A stretch of 64,000 nucleotides of DNA from NCBI GenBank assembly GCA_949825025.1, contig OX463784.1, forward strand, positions 14,489,283-14,553,282, read 5' to 3'. Positions 51,002-63,463 of this stretch are shown here, piece after piece. The notes beneath the pieces were generated by a model that was not told the origin of the DNA, did not search any database, and saw only the letters and a list, made by a program, of their open reading frames with translations. The translations under genes were made by a program, and so were the position numbers. The stretch is from Siphlonurus alternatus (lineage: Eukaryota; Arthropoda; Insecta; Ephemeroptera; Siphlonuridae). How positions within the stretch are numbered: position 1 is the first letter of the stretch; every line of letters begins with the position of its first letter.

Positions 51002-54000
51002 TTTTGATTTATTTTTAATTTGCTCTCTTTTTGACAACTCGTATATCAACGATGCAAATGATTAATTTACAAATTAGATAATTTCATAACACTACAAGGA
51101 TGAAAATATTATTTTAAGGGATATCTTTATATGTATCGTACTTTTAATATATTAACTTTTTTAAATGTATTTTATCTCACATATTTGTTGATAATAATTA
51201 AATCAATGAGCAAGAATATATTACATGCTATTTTAATTAGCTCAAAATTAATATGCTTTATTATATTAGTTCAGCATTTAAAGTCATCATGCATTTTCAA
51301 ATAGAAGAAACAAAATTTCTAAATATTTTTTTTAGAAATTTTGATTCTTCTAAAAGTCACAAAAGAAGCTATATATATATATATATAGACAGTGTAAGAA
51401 ATTTAGTAGGAAAAACACTCTCACCCTTAGATTAATATACTGTAGAAGACTGAAAATATCTACATTCAACTACTATTCTATACTACTTGATATGTTTTAG
51501 TATATATTGTAAAAATCGATCGATAACTTGCATGGGAGTAAATGAGAAAAATGCTTTCAATGAAAATTAAAGTTGAATTGAAGATAATTAATTTTATGAA
51601 GCAATGCTAAAAAACGTCTCTAATGCAGAACATCATCGAGATCATGTAAGCAATAATAATCAAAATTATATAATTGAAAGCAATTCTTCATTCCTTTTTC
51701 TCAATAACTTTTGATAGCTTGTAAGACTTTTTTTACTGCAAATAAGAATAAAAGAGAGTTTGACTTATGTAACAATTTTAATTATTTTTTTGAACGCCCT
51801 TAAAATAGAGATTAAAAACACTTAAAACAAGTGTGTAAATGTTAATATTTACAATACCATATAACGTCAGTATTTTGCAATCACGATTTTAAAGGTTTAA
51901 AAAAATCTGAAAAATGGACCATACACAACTTAAAGTCCTTTATCCAAATTTGCAATAAAAATCATGCAGGTTGCCCATTGTACAGTCGTTGCCTGGGAAA
52001 ATTTCCTTTGCGGCCTTGTTAATCTCCATGTATAAAGAGCATGGGTGTTAAACAAAACTAGGACATTATCCAAGGTGACGAGTGTACAAAAATACAAATT
52101 TATCACACACTCGAATGCAAGTCATCTCTCCAGCAAGGTGGCTGGATAGTAAGGTGGAGACACGGAGCTGCTACCCCCACACGGGCAGTGGCGAACTAGA
52201 AAAAAAGAATTGACGATCGCCTTTTTGGAGCCAAAAAGTGATCATCAATTCTTTTTTTCTAGTTCGCCACTGCCCGTGTGGGGGCAGCAGATCCGTGTCC
52301 CCACCTTATATGAAGCCACCTTGGTCTCCAGCTAGCCTCGGTTCATACCTGGTGCCTCATCTGCAACCCCAAGTCTCCTCAACTCTTGAAGGGCCTCCAT
52401 CCTCTCCTGCTCGCTGCTCACCGTCTCATCAGATACAAATGCAGACTCCTGATTGGTCGAACTAGCCTGGGAAGCTTTTTGATTGGTCGAACCAGTTTGG
52501 GCAGACTGCGAGGCTGAGTGCTCATTGGTCGGAGGAGTGGAGGGGGAGTGGGAGGAAGCTACAGAACATTGAACGTGCGGGAACAAGCTTAGCAAGCAAA
52601 AATAATAATAATAAATATAAACAATAAGAATTATAAATAATTAAATAATAAATATGGAAAAATAGTTGGCAATTGTGATTTGTGACGAGACAAAACAATA
52701 TTGCAATGAAATTATAGCTCCATGTTAGTGTATAGTGGTGATTCTATTAAATAATGAAGCAAGCAAATGAAGCTATGTTGTGACATTTTACAATTTAGGG
52801 AGTATATAGTGTTGACGTTTTTGAAAGCAAAGTGGAACATTTACTTTTGAACACATCTCCAAGTTTACATTTTTTCAGTTCGATCGACTTTAATTAATAG
52901 TAATTTTATTAGTATTTTCAATTGATGCCCGCAATTGCAATGAGAATTATGATTCCTGATCGTTTATTGTTTATTTCAACTCTATATAAAAAGAGATTTT
53001 ATTTCTTATTTTAAAAACAATTATAAAGTAAATATATTTAACCAGATGTTATTAATATACTCATCATTATTTAAAATAAAAATAAAAAAAATTGTAACTG
53101 ATTCTTATTTATTTTAATGCTCTAAACCATTTTATTAAAATTTTAATTTATTTGTATTTTTTTACTTTTAATTTAAGAATGATAAAAATCTTCACAAAAA
53201 TTTTCAATTTCGCATTTGTAATATTACAAATCGGATTTGTAAAATATTGATGTCTGCAAACTAAAAAAATTGAAAATAATCAAGTAATGTTTTAAAATCT
53301 TATATATGTATTTTCTATGAATAATTTTTGAATTATTAATAACAAAGGACAAATAAAAAGAATGGAGTGTTTTAAAAAAATTATTTAGAATACAACAGAC
53401 ACAAGTTTTTTGTTCAATTAATGCATGAACTTTAAAAAAAATATATAAATAATAAAAAATAAATAAAAAAAAAAAAAAACAAAAAAAAAATTTAATGGTC
53501 TGTGACATATCGCACAGATGTGACAACTGACTAATATAAATAACGAATTGATTGTAAATTCCTATAATAAAAAGAACTCATTATAAATGCAATTCTTTCT
53601 TTTTGTATTTAAAATGTAAAGCAAGTAAACAATAAAAAGCAATAACTGGTTGAAATGAACTACGAAAGTAAAATTGTCTAAATAAAAATTAAATGCAACT
53701 TAAAAAACAATATTTCATGACGGATGACAAATTTTGAGCATACTCACCTTACATTACTGCTGATAATTATTCTGCTAAAGGGTTACTTGCACAATATTAA
53801 ATGTAATATTGAAACACACAAGGTATCACTATCATAAGAAATTTGTTATGAAGATATTCAATGATTTTAATAAAAATTATTTAGTAGTGCCCTTATGGGA
53901 ATAACATTAAATATATTTTCTTCTGAATTTATTAAAAAATAAAACATAATGGGTGCTATTCACGAAGCAGTTAGCCAGATTTCTAACCACGTTTAACTTA

Positions 54001-57000
54001 ACCACGTTTAAATATAGGTGGTTTAACACGTAAAATAGGCATAGTTAAATGTGGTTAAGCTAAACGTGGTTAGAAACCTGGCTAACTTCTTCGTGAATCG
54101 CACCCATTATGTTAATACTTAAATTAAGTGGAATTACCTTGTGTTTTTCAGTACCCTGCACATCATGCTCCGTAGTAATTATCAAGGTAGTAATTACCTG
54201 TGGATCCATCGTCCATACTGGAGTTGATATTGTCCTGTGCCAGCGAAGACAGCTCGTTGCTCTGCTTGATCAGGCTCACGCGGTAGAAGTAGTTACGCCA
54301 GAATGTCTCCTCGTTCACCCTGAGGTCCAAAATCACAGTCAGAGAAATCGTAATATACGTCATTATACAGCATTTATTGAGAAGGTACTGATGGGAGCAT
54401 AATTGGCGTCATTCGCAAAGTTACCCAAACTAATAGCATTTAGTGTTATATGGATTTAGAATGATACTACTATCAGAACCAAAAAGGTGTACCCCTGAAT
54501 AGCATACAAGTTCCATAAGGAGAGGGATACACCTTTTTGGTTCTGATAGTAGAATGGATAGTATATATACTGTAGTAGAAATATTATATATTATAGTATA
54601 TATTATATCAATAACTACTACTTATACAGTATTCAGTGGCCAAATAAGAGTTTATAAAAAACTTCACTTATTTTTTTATGGCGTCTTAAGCCGGTATTAC
54701 ACGATACAATTTTTCTAACTACAATTTTTCCTTACAAGAAAACTTCAACTCAATTTGTTTGTATGGAGATGAAATTTTCTTGCAAGGAAATGTTGTAAGC
54801 AAAATTATATCGTGTAATACCGGCTTAAGCCTGTATTACACTATACAATTTTGCATACAATTTTTCTTTGCAAGAAAATTTCATCTCCACACAAATAAAT
54901 GGAGTTCAAGTTTTCTTGTAAGGAAAAATTGTATGCAATAGTTAGAAAAATTGTATCGTGTAATACCGGCTTTAAGCTTACATTACACGATACAATTTTA
55001 TATACAATTTTTCCTTGCAAGAAAATTTCCTCTCCATAGAAAGAAATGAAGATTAAGTTTTCTTGGCAAGGAAAAATTGTAACAATAATTAAAAAAATTG
55101 TGTCATGTAATATATATTAAGATTTTTTTTTTTTAAATGTTGAGTATATATTATGAAGTTTTTACGTAAATGGATATATAATTGAGCGAGATTCACGAGC
55201 TACCCCAGGCTTCTCACTAACCACGTTTAGTGTAATTGAATCAAACTGGCGCGCTGTGGGATAAACTTCTGGATAACTCTTTCGTGATTCGCCCCAAATT
55301 AGTCAACAGTTTTATATCTTTCCTGTGAGTTAATCAACTCACCCCGAAAACTACCCCGAAAACTGAATAACTCATTTTATTTTGACGATGTTTTCTCTTT
55401 TCCATACAGCCGACAGGAACATATAATATTCTTCATGCTGCATGCATTGAAAGAGTGTTAATTTTAATATTCTTATTGTAAAATAATGCAGTCACAGTAT
55501 TTAAGATACTTCGCCTATTATAATATTTCAATTAACCTGTATTTGAAATTTTCCATAATAAAATTGGTTACAATATGTATAGACTCTCTCGGTGTTTATC
55601 ATTATTATATTAATAATTACCCAATTGATATTCACAATTATTTTTTAAATTTTATTAATTATTAAGCAAATAAATAATATTTAAATTAGTTAAGAATTAC
55701 AATATGTGTTATTTGGTAAAAAAAATTATAAATAAAATAATTAATTATGCTAGGGAAAATTATTGGTTTTATATTATTTTTATAAATATTTATGTTAAAC
55801 TATTAATATTTTCTATATTAAAGCAAAAGTATTTTTAATAATTTTCTTGCATAATTGTTCTAAAATATAATCTCTTTCGAGCTCACAATAGCCTAAATAC
55901 CCTCGATCCTTGTGCAAAAGCTCATAAAATGTTATTGTGATGCATAAACAAACATCCATAAAACGTGTAGCTTTATTTTAATGTTCAGAATTAGTAAACG
56001 AGTATAAATTTATAATTAAAGTAGAGTAATCCTGCAGAAGTTGTTAGTTGCACTATAGTTTATATGGGTTTGTTTCTATATGCTCGAAAATAATTGTTTT
56101 TTTATTTAACATAATACATGAAGTTACTTATAAATATAATATAAAATATAATTCAAACTGTTTCATCCTGATGATTCTATCTAGTTATTAGCAACAAAAT
56201 TTTGCATTAAATTACTAATTTGTGACATGCAGTACATGTAGAGCTACTTAAATTAAACTTTTTAATTAGTATTCACTAAGGCTTCATTATGCAAGTCACC
56301 ATTCTTTGCAAAGCTGAATAAATCCATACGATAGTTCGAGATTGCATACATTATAAATACTTAAACTGAATGAAAATCAGTTAAAATATGAAGGTATGTT
56401 ACGAAAAAAAAGTATTCAAGTCAATTATATCACACTTTTCTCCTGCTCGTTAAGACGGATTCAGATGGCGACAACGGCGATGCGACGCGATTTTGTCACA
56501 CAAGCTGAGAAATCCTATGCAGAGAGCGAATTCGCCAGGTTGTGGCAGCGAAATCGCGTTAATTGCGATGCTCTTTCTTTTAATCGCCAAATATGGCCGC
56601 CAATGGATGTCACATCAAGTGCGCATTATTTGCGTCGCGTCGCATGATAAAAATCGCCATGTGAATCCGCCTTTATTTGCGAAGAAATTTTTGTTGATTA
56701 ATATTAGTAATGTTTGTCTTGTAAAAGTAACAACACTGAACAATTATTGTTTTACATGTTACCAGTTATTATATATTATATGATGTTACCTTATGGAAAA
56801 TAAAAAAAATAATTATATAAGTGATGCTAGCAATGCCATTACATGCAGATATAATTTACTTAAGGGTTAACAATATATATAATAAAAATTATCGGACAGA
56901 CTTTTACTATAACATTTGTTTATACGAGTATACAACTTCGGTATAGAAGATTTTAATAAATATAGTATGCAAATTGCAACAATAAATTGTTCTAATCTAG

Positions 57001-58097
57001 TCTACTATTAGTATGTATTTGTATAGTCATGGACAATAAGATTGGGACACATGGCATGCATGAGAGTCAGAGTAGCCCCAGAGTCACCCTGCTGAGTGGC
57101 AACACTGTATATTATTGTGACCAGTTGGACTTGGAGGAGGTGGAAAGGCGACTTTATCTGATCTCCAACAGTTGTCACATGCATTATTAAAAATCTTAGT
57201 TTACGTGTTGATTCGACTACGCGCGGCGGCCATATTGAAATTTATATTAAGGTTCTTATGGATGACACTATTCAGTCTAAACTGTCTGGAGCTTGGCGCC
57301 ATAGAGTCGGGCGTAAACTTGTAAGCCTGGAGCTCACTTCAACACTGCACGAAGTGTTACAGTCTCATTGACTGTACCAAAGTAAGTCTCAGATACTCAC
57401 ACTTTGGGTACCAGTTCGAACCTCATCTTCTCCAGTTCAGGGTCCTCCGCTAACAAGGCCTGAGCCACGGGGGTGAAACTTTCGTGGTCGAACTCGAACG
57501 TCACTCCGGTGGGGGGTGCTCGCACGAAACTACGTCGATCCTGCGTGGAAATAAAGGGTGAGAATAGGCGCACCATTTGTGAGCACCGAAAGTGATAGAC
57601 TGAGCTCAAAATTATGAACGATAATATAATTATATCAATTATTTGTTATTTCTCATTTCTCCTACTGTTTCAATATTGCATTAATTTTTAATTTCTTACA
57701 CGAAACTCTGCAGAACTGATCGCTGAAAATGTATTAGCTTCGAAGAGCCTCATTTGCTTTGAAAATAGCGATTTATTTTTCTATATAAATATAAAATTCA
57801 AATAAAAATATTCCATCAACTGAAAAAAATCATTTTAAAATTTGTTTAAAAAAACTTTATTTTTTTAAATTAATATAAAATAATTTTTTAATCAACAAAA
57901 TTTATTTCCAATTATTTTATAAATTCAAGGTACACTATACAAATCAGAGTGATAGATACCTGAGATAAGGATAGGATCTCTTCCTTCAGTTTCTCCTCGT
58001 TGGGGTACCCTACCCAGGGAGGTACCGCCGCCTCTAGACTCTTCTGCTTCTGGTTGATGAAGGCGTCCTGCTCCTTGTTGAATTCGCTCAGGAGGGT
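48707..58097 (-). CDS. SYAP1: Synapse-associated protein 1 (SYAP1/SAP47), 3' part, 5 exons
   Basis: SYAP1 is a cytoplasmic BSD-domain protein; in Drosophila the orthologue SAP47 is synaptic, and mammalian SYAP1 promotes Akt1 phosphorylation. Minus-strand exons 57960-58097, 57401-57540, 54198-54319, 52349-52558 and 48707-48843 join in phase to 248 residues plus a TAA stop. The human protein has about 352 residues, so about 100 N-terminal residues are missing. Residues 1-46 hold [20 protein letters not shown]. The BSD domain spans about residues 62-115, with its Phe-Trp pair in [18 protein letters not shown] Ser/Thr/Gln-rich low-complexity linker follows. The acidic C-terminus has [15 protein letters not shown] and [12 protein letters not shown], matching the conserved tail. 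I found no N-terminal exon between 58098 and 64000, so it probably lies beyond the window. Confidence 0.93.
50178..50497. mobile_element. Family A palindromic MITE, copy 4
   Basis: AATGGAGTATCGACCTCAAT and its complement bound arms with AAAAATTATTGAAA. The centre includes GTGACGTCACAAAAAGGACT on one side and a GTGATGTCAC variant on the other. Confidence 0.88.
50704..50815. repeat. Degenerate relative of the 46788 hairpin
   Basis: Shares AGACCTGTTCATAAACC and TACACTTTCTGCA with the 46788 element. The arms no longer pair well (AAAGTCTATGCAG on the right). Confidence 0.5.
50940..51004. repeat. (TTTA)n microsatellite
   Basis: An interrupted TA/TTTA-repeat start is followed by about ten uninterrupted TTTA units. 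Confidence 0.9.
51983..52084. mobile_element. Family D MITE (TA-flanked), copy 2
   Basis: It starts CAGTCGTTGCCTGGGAAAAT and ends ATCCAAGGTGACGAGTG. TA occurs at 51981-51982 and 52085-52086. Confidence 0.72.
52150..52308. repeat. 159-bp strong palindrome near a SYAP1 donor
   Basis: Arms of about 69 nt (TAAGGTGGAGACACGGAGCT outward) pair with only a few mismatches. The pairing weakly extends outward through AAGGTGGCT and AGCCACCTT. It ends 40 nt from the SYAP1 donor at 52348. Confidence 0.9.
52349..52558 (-). CDS. SYAP1: SYAP1 exon, low-complexity linker
   Basis: The acceptor is CTGTAG and the donor is GTATGA. It encodes a Ser/Thr/Gln/Asn-rich stretch with repeated STNQ motifs, then [21 protein letters not shown] strong intronic palindrome lies 40 nt past the donor. 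Confidence 0.9.
53951..54105. mobile_element. Family C hairpin element
   Basis: GGGTGCTATTCACGAAGCAG and its near-complement (CTTCGTGAATCGCACCC) enclose AACCACGTTTAA repeats. The palindrome continues into the flanks as CATAAT and ATTATG. It is close in sequence to 22178-22317. Confidence 0.82.
54198..54319 (-). CDS. SYAP1: SYAP1 exon with BSD core
   Basis: The acceptor is CCTCAG and the donor is GTAATT. A split Val codon continues as [20 protein letters not shown] and then a polar tail. It ends in phase 1. Confidence 0.93.
54467..54552. repeat. 86-bp hairpin element
   Basis: CTACTATCAGAACCAAAAAG and its complement bound a small core containing TACCCCTGAATAGCATACAA. The arms are near-perfect. 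Confidence 0.8.
54690..55116. mobile_element. Array of three family B MITEs joined by TTAA
   Basis: Copy 1 (54690-54824) lies between TTAA at 54686-54689 and 54825-54828. Copy 2 (54829-54970) starts immediately after. Copy 3 starts after TTTAA at about 54971-54975 and ends before TTAA at 55117-55120. Each has its own pair of inverted ends. Copy 3 is the most diverged at its right end. Confidence 0.88.
55190..55298. mobile_element. Degenerate family C element
   Basis: AGATTCACGAGCTACC and TTCGTGATTCGCCCC form imperfect ends, with an internal AACCACGTTTAGT motif. Confidence 0.55.
56451..56674. mobile_element. 224-bp GC-rich foldback element
   Basis: The ends TAAGACGGATTCAGATGGCG and CGCCATGTGAATCCGCCTTT are complementary apart from a few mismatches. 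Both arms then continue into GCGACGCGA-type sequence. The two overlapping open frames here come from its GC-rich content. Confidence 0.75.
57401..57540 (-). CDS. SYAP1: SYAP1 exon with first part of BSD domain
   Basis: The acceptor is CACGCAG and the donor is GTGAGT. It encodes [20 protein letters not shown] through [10 protein letters not shown] plus two bases. Confidence 0.93.
57960..58097 (-). CDS. SYAP1: SYAP1 exon (first in window)
   Basis: The acceptor is TTACAG and the donor is GTATCT. The exon is phase 0 at both ends (46 codons). It encodes [20 protein letters not shown] and [20 protein letters not shown]. Confidence 0.92.
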
Positions 58098-58249
58098 CTG
58101 TAACAGAGGGGGGAGGGGGTCAGATACACCGTCAAATGTATAACAGTTATGAAGGTTTATTATTTTTGCTTCAACTGAATCCTGTTGTAGGGTACTGGCC
58201 ACAATTAAGTAACTGAATTTAACCTCCCGGCTCTTCGTAGACCCTAATT

Positions 58250-58370
58250 TTGTAAGTCTCTTCCAAACCGGGGTGACCATGGCCTAAGCAATCCATCCTA
58301 GCATTCGCCTGGTTATGACTGAGGAAACCATGGAAACCTCAGTCAGGATGTTCGGCAATTGATAGATTAT
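58250..58370. mobile_element. Family F element, 3' piece
   Basis: CCAAACCGGGGTGACCATGG, AGCAATCCATCCTAGCATTC and CTGAGGAAACCATGGAAACC followed by TCAGTCAGGATG make this the best-preserved copy of the family's 3' region. Confidence 0.7.
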
Positions 58371-61148
58371 TGTCAGTGTAAGAAAATTAGGTATAATAGA
58401 TGGTACACCACTCTTAAAATTGTAGTAAACCTTCCTGATATCATGAAATTATAATGAAAAAAATTAGACCAAAATCGGTGAAATTTGAAATTTTTGAGAT
58501 ATTCAGCATTTAAAGATAAGAATGGTCATTGTTTTAAATCGGAACTTCTGTGGCTATTAGTCAAATCAGCATCTTTTTCACACGAAAAAATTAATTACTT
58601 AAAGTCTACACAGAATTTATTTTGTTGTTATTTTTTCATGTCTTTTATTTTATGGGCTAAAATATTTTCAATTTATCATTGAAAAATATTGAGCATTGTT
58701 CACATTATTACTGCACATCAGTGTCTTTAATTAGTCGTAGCTTATTAATGAAATAATGACTAAATAATTTTATATTATAGAGGAACAGGTACTCTCAAAG
58801 AGCATGTATTGTTATTATAATAATTATTTAATAGATGAAAACATATTATAACTGATTATAAGTAAGGTACTTGAAATGGTGTTTTTAATATTATAATTTG
58901 ATACATGTTCTTAATTATTTATTAAACTGAAATTGTAAAAAATTATTTAAATAACTTTTGTTTCATGAATTTTCAATTTGCAAAGTAAATACTATTTGTA
59001 AAAGAATTATTTTACAATAATAAATTCATTTTAATTGAAATTTATACAAATAATCCCTGATGATTTGAATAATCAGTCATATTGGATTATTGGATTCACG
59101 TGTATCGAAATTTAAAAACTGAAGCAGCTTTAAGAGCATGAATATTAATGTAATTGATTTTTTGTTCTAAAAATAGCGTAATTTTTTACTTTTTTGCTGT
59201 TGTAAATTTTTCGAACATCAAACCTGTCCATTCAGGAGTAGTAGAATTAATCTCTAGTTAGGTACGGAAGGTGGGGAGATAAATTTAGAGCCCATACACC
59301 GTTGTGTCCTATACTTAGGGTTGTCCAACAAATTAACCTTTAGGCTGAAAGGAGTAACGAGACTTGCGTATGAAGTTATTAGAATAGAAAAGGAGACAGC
59401 TACAATAATGCTTCTATAAAATTATAAGACACCTTTATGACGTCACATGAAAGTCCTGTGAGTGCGACTATATTTGTGTAAACAAGTCACGTTATGCGGG
59501 GGTTCGTCTGACCCTTGTCATTTCTCACGTTAATTATTATTTGTCGAGCTGCTATATAAATTTAATGATCCCACACAACACTTAATACAAAACCGAGAAA
59601 AATAATTCCTAAAATATCTTGATAAGTTTATTCACAATAAAACTAATACAATATTTTATTTTTCAGCAACTAGCGATGGCAATTAGCATGTCTTTTTGCT
59701 ATCCTGCATTATATTACTTCTATGAATTTTATAGACAATCTGTTATAACTATAACTTTAATAATTTTTTATGACAATTAACTATATTTATATTCATCCTT
59801 AAATATACGTATGGGTCCACGTTATTAGTTACCGCAAAAGAAACGAATTTCTATATTTCACAGTACAACTTTCGGTTTTTTTACTTAATTTATATTAATT
59901 GTTACAAATCTTTTATATTTTACCAATATTTTACTTTAAAGAAAAACAGCAATCATATTTTAACAATAAATTATTTTCTTTATTTATCAAATAAATTAAA
60001 ATAATTGATTTTAAATATTATAAATAAAATTATTTTACTGGTAAAAAAAAAAATAAAAAATGAAAGAAAAAGCAATTTAATAGTGAATCCTTATCTAGCG
60101 TGATACATGAGGCTGTTAACATGGGCTAATAATTTCCTCTTTTGTCCACGAGTCGTCGACTGGACTTGGCAACAGCTTGCATTTATAAAAAAAAAAATAT
60201 ATAAAGGAAAAGAAACTGTCTAGGTCACCAGACTTATACATTAAAATTGTACTGTCGCTAGACTTGCTTTAATATTAATGCAATAAATTTTAATCGATCA
60301 TCAAAATAACGTGACAAAAGTTTAAAACATTTTCATTCAAATAGACCTACAGAGTAGCAATTTGCATAAAATTTCTCTCAGCCATGAAACCAACTTACTA
60401 AAAATATTTTTGGACTGAATTTAAAAGTAAAATCAGCAAACTTTACCATAAGGGGAGTTTAATTTGTGAACAGTTTTAAAAACAACATTGAAAGCTTTGG
60501 AATATTTGAATAATTTTCAAAACAAAAATAATAATGTATTTAAAATTTTGATAGTTCTCCACTGTAAAAAGTTCAAAATTTAGTATTAAAAAACTTAATT
60601 TGGTGATACTAATGTAAAATTAGGTTAAATCACTTTTTTTTTTATTTTTTAGAACAAAACTCATTACAGCTATAGATAAAAAAAATTATCAAAATAAGTG
60701 TGTATCACAATTTCACCGCAAGATTTCATAAAAATTGTAATATATAAAATTATTATATGCACCCCGGGGGCAATACGATAGTTATTATATACTATAGTAA
60801 TTATATCCTTGATTTGTAACTATTAATGTAATTGGAATACTGCGACTAACTTGTTAATGCTTTGCTAACATTTATAAAAAATTAAAAAAATTGAAAATTG
60901 TTGTATAGGAACTTCACCATCAATAAATTAACAAGAATAGCATTCTAAGTCTATTGAGCGTGAGAACATCACCCCTTGAGGCTAGGCAACTTGCTTGGCA
61001 ACTAAGTTAAGCGTGTTACATATGTTGCTGGGGCAACGTGACATAAAGAGGCTGTAAAAACTTGGGGGCAAGATGATCACTGATCAGACACGATGAGAAG
61101 CGATTTTTATCCAGAAAAATAACCAGACTTCTCGCTAGCCACGGTTAT

Positions 61149-61434
61149 ACCCTAGTTGAAAAATTACGTCTTCAACTCATCCTTTACACGTCTAAACCTA
61201 ATCTTTTTACCTCTAAAACACATAATATTTCCTCTTTACTCAATGTGAGGATGAAATAAAGACAATATTTCTAAAATTTTCTGTCCAGGAAGAGGAAAAA
61301 GGCGTAATCTCGTCTTTTTCACCTCTTTTTTCCCTCTAAAATGGTGCAAAATAGTAGGAGAAAAGACGAGAGGAGAGGAGAGTTTAATAGCGAATAAAAG
61401 ATTAAATTTATTTTAACTCGGGTAATATCATCGA
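61149..61434. repeat. Family E dispersed repeat, copy 3 (uninterrupted)
   Basis: Runs from CCCTAGTTGAAAAATTACGT to TTTATTTTAACTCGGGT. Inside are GTAATCTCGTCTTTTTCACC and TCTAAAATGGTGCAAAATAG, shared with 37760-38330. Confidence 0.8.
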
Positions 61435-63066
61435 GTTTGACGATAGCCATGGTTAGTTAATCATATCCATAAACTATTTGAGTATGCTTATTATTTTTTA
61501 TATTAACAATTATAATGACTAAATATAGACATAGTCTATGTTAGATATGTCTGCCAAAAACAAGTATAGTAAACTAGGATGTAGCTACTACAAAAAACAC
61601 ATATTTGTCTAGGTCACTAGACTTTGGCAGGGTGCCTGAATACACACCCTCAGTTAATCGATAACAGCTACATGAAATATAATACGAGGCAAAAATAATG
61701 ATGACAACTGTACAAATAGTAATATTTTACTGAAGATAAAATTCTTGACTTTTAATAAAAATAGAAGACTTTTGATGAAGAGATATATGAAATAAAAATT
61801 TAAGGGAATTTTTATGTAAATTTATTTTTTATATATAAAAATTCTTTCCTCCTAACATTACCATACAATTTTTAGCATTTATTGTAAAGAAATTCATATA
61901 CAAAGTTTTTTTTTTCATTTATTTGCTTTTTTCCTTAAGGCTTCTATTAATCCTTATAAAGTTGATACAATTTAGTTTAAATTTATTTCCTTGTTGGCTT
62001 ATAACTTTGCTTAGAGTAAAATTATCTAATTTTTGAAAAAGTTATTATCCTACCGACAGTAATAATTACGAGTTCTTATTCGTTTGCAATTAGTAAGGAA
62101 AATGTTGTGTTGATTCGAATACAGAATTGTAGCAATTATTAAAATTAGAGGCAAATTTTCATCATGCTTTTACAGAATTAATGAAGATTTCTTGAAGATG
62201 CGGTTCAAATTACAATATAATGTAAATTAACGTTGTTGCTGTCTTAAAGTGAAACGGCTACATTTTATATAACTTTAACTCTCTGTGACATGGAGTAAGT
62301 CACAAAATACAAGTTATACATTTTTCTTTAGCTCTAAGTTTATAAATACCATAAGTACACCTGAGCCTTATTACCCTTTATACACATGCAGTTAATTAAA
62401 TTAAAATTTATTTAATTATATAAAATGATAGTTTAATTAGAAATTAATAGAAGAAATAGCACCAAAAAAACTTGAATGACAGGATTGAGAGAAATTTACA
62501 TTTTAAATAATATAAATTTATTGTACTTTACACTAATTAGTACACAGAAATATTCAAATATTCATTATATTTATAACACTATTTATCATTTCATTATTGT
62601 TAATTAAATTAATTTTTAATGGTGGTACATAACGACACAAATCTATAAATACAAATATAAATTTAATTATTTATAACATCGACTAATTAATTCACCTTTT
62701 AACTATTTGGCTGCACTATTTTTCACTGACCATCCATATAAAGTTTCCTGGTCTTCAATAAAAAATGTGTATTAACTGAAACTTATTAGGCGTAGTAAAC
62801 TAACTTTTTATCTTAACTATTATATAAAAGACTATTTCAATTTTGTAATGAGTTACGCTTATTATAATGGACGAGAAAGAGCAAGGGTTACATTTGAGGT
62901 CAATATTTATCCCCTTAAGTCTTTATGTTCCCAGCTGTAGTTACGATCCATAAAGATTACCTGTACGTAACTTTTGTTTTAAGAGCGATTACTTTGCGGA
63001 AATTAGTGACAGGAAGCCGACAGCTAAGCTTAAAGAAAAAGTCAGTGAAGTGGTTAATATAAGGTA

Positions 63067-63179
63067 CAGTCATTGCTTCAGAAAATTTCCCTGTACAGTC
63101 TTGCCATGCCCCGTAAGAATAACACAGGGCATGGTGATTAATAAGGCTGCAAGTGGAAAATTTTCCAAGGTGAAGAGTG
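63067..63179. mobile_element. Family D MITE (TA-flanked), copy 3
   Basis: It starts CAGTCATTGCTTCAGAAAAT and ends TTTTCCAAGGTGAAGAGTG. TA occurs at 63065-63066 and 63180-63181. An inner hairpin (CATGCCCC, AGGGCATG) resembles that of copy 1. Confidence 0.75.
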
Positions 63180-63463
63180 TACATTTAGTGCGAGTTCTGC
63201 ATAATATATTGCCTATTTTACTTGGTATATTACTTAAATATAATTTATGCTTATTAATTGATTTATTTCTACAAATTATATTGTGTTACTTGATAAATTA
63301 TTGTAAACAAAATTGTAATATTTACAAAACAGAGAATTTTTAAGAATTAAAATATGAACTAATCTGAGTTATTTTTAAAATAAAGAATTATATTTTTTTT
63401 AGTAATTAAATTAAAGTTTATTACTTAACGCTTTTTATTTTTTTTTTTTGTAAACAACATAAT

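Larger units (their letters stand above)
48844..52348. other. SYAP1 intron: content
   Basis: AT-rich, with homopolymer runs. It holds a family A palindrome (50178-50497), a hairpin relative (50704-50815), a TTTA microsatellite (50940-51004), a family D element (51983-52084) and a large palindrome (52150-52308). About 48844-50170 shows nothing recognisable. Confidence 0.6.
52559..57400. other. SYAP1 introns 52559-54197 and 54320-57400: content
   Basis: The first holds only AT-rich DNA and a family C hairpin near its end. The second holds a hairpin (54467-54552), the triple family B array, a degenerate family C element, a GC-rich foldback (56451-56674) and an unassigned GC-richer block at about 57030-57340. 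No additional exon was recognised. Confidence 0.6.

Noticed and set aside
56396..56783. Two overlapping open frames rich in Arg/Ala
   Set aside because: They lie across a foldback element with inverted ends. The frames exist because the element is GC-rich and short of stop codons.
62957..63184. Possible upstream SYAP1 exon ending in a GTACAG/GTAATC donor on the minus strand
   Set aside because: The frame shows no similarity to the SYAP1 N-terminus, overlaps a family D element and lacks a convincing acceptor.
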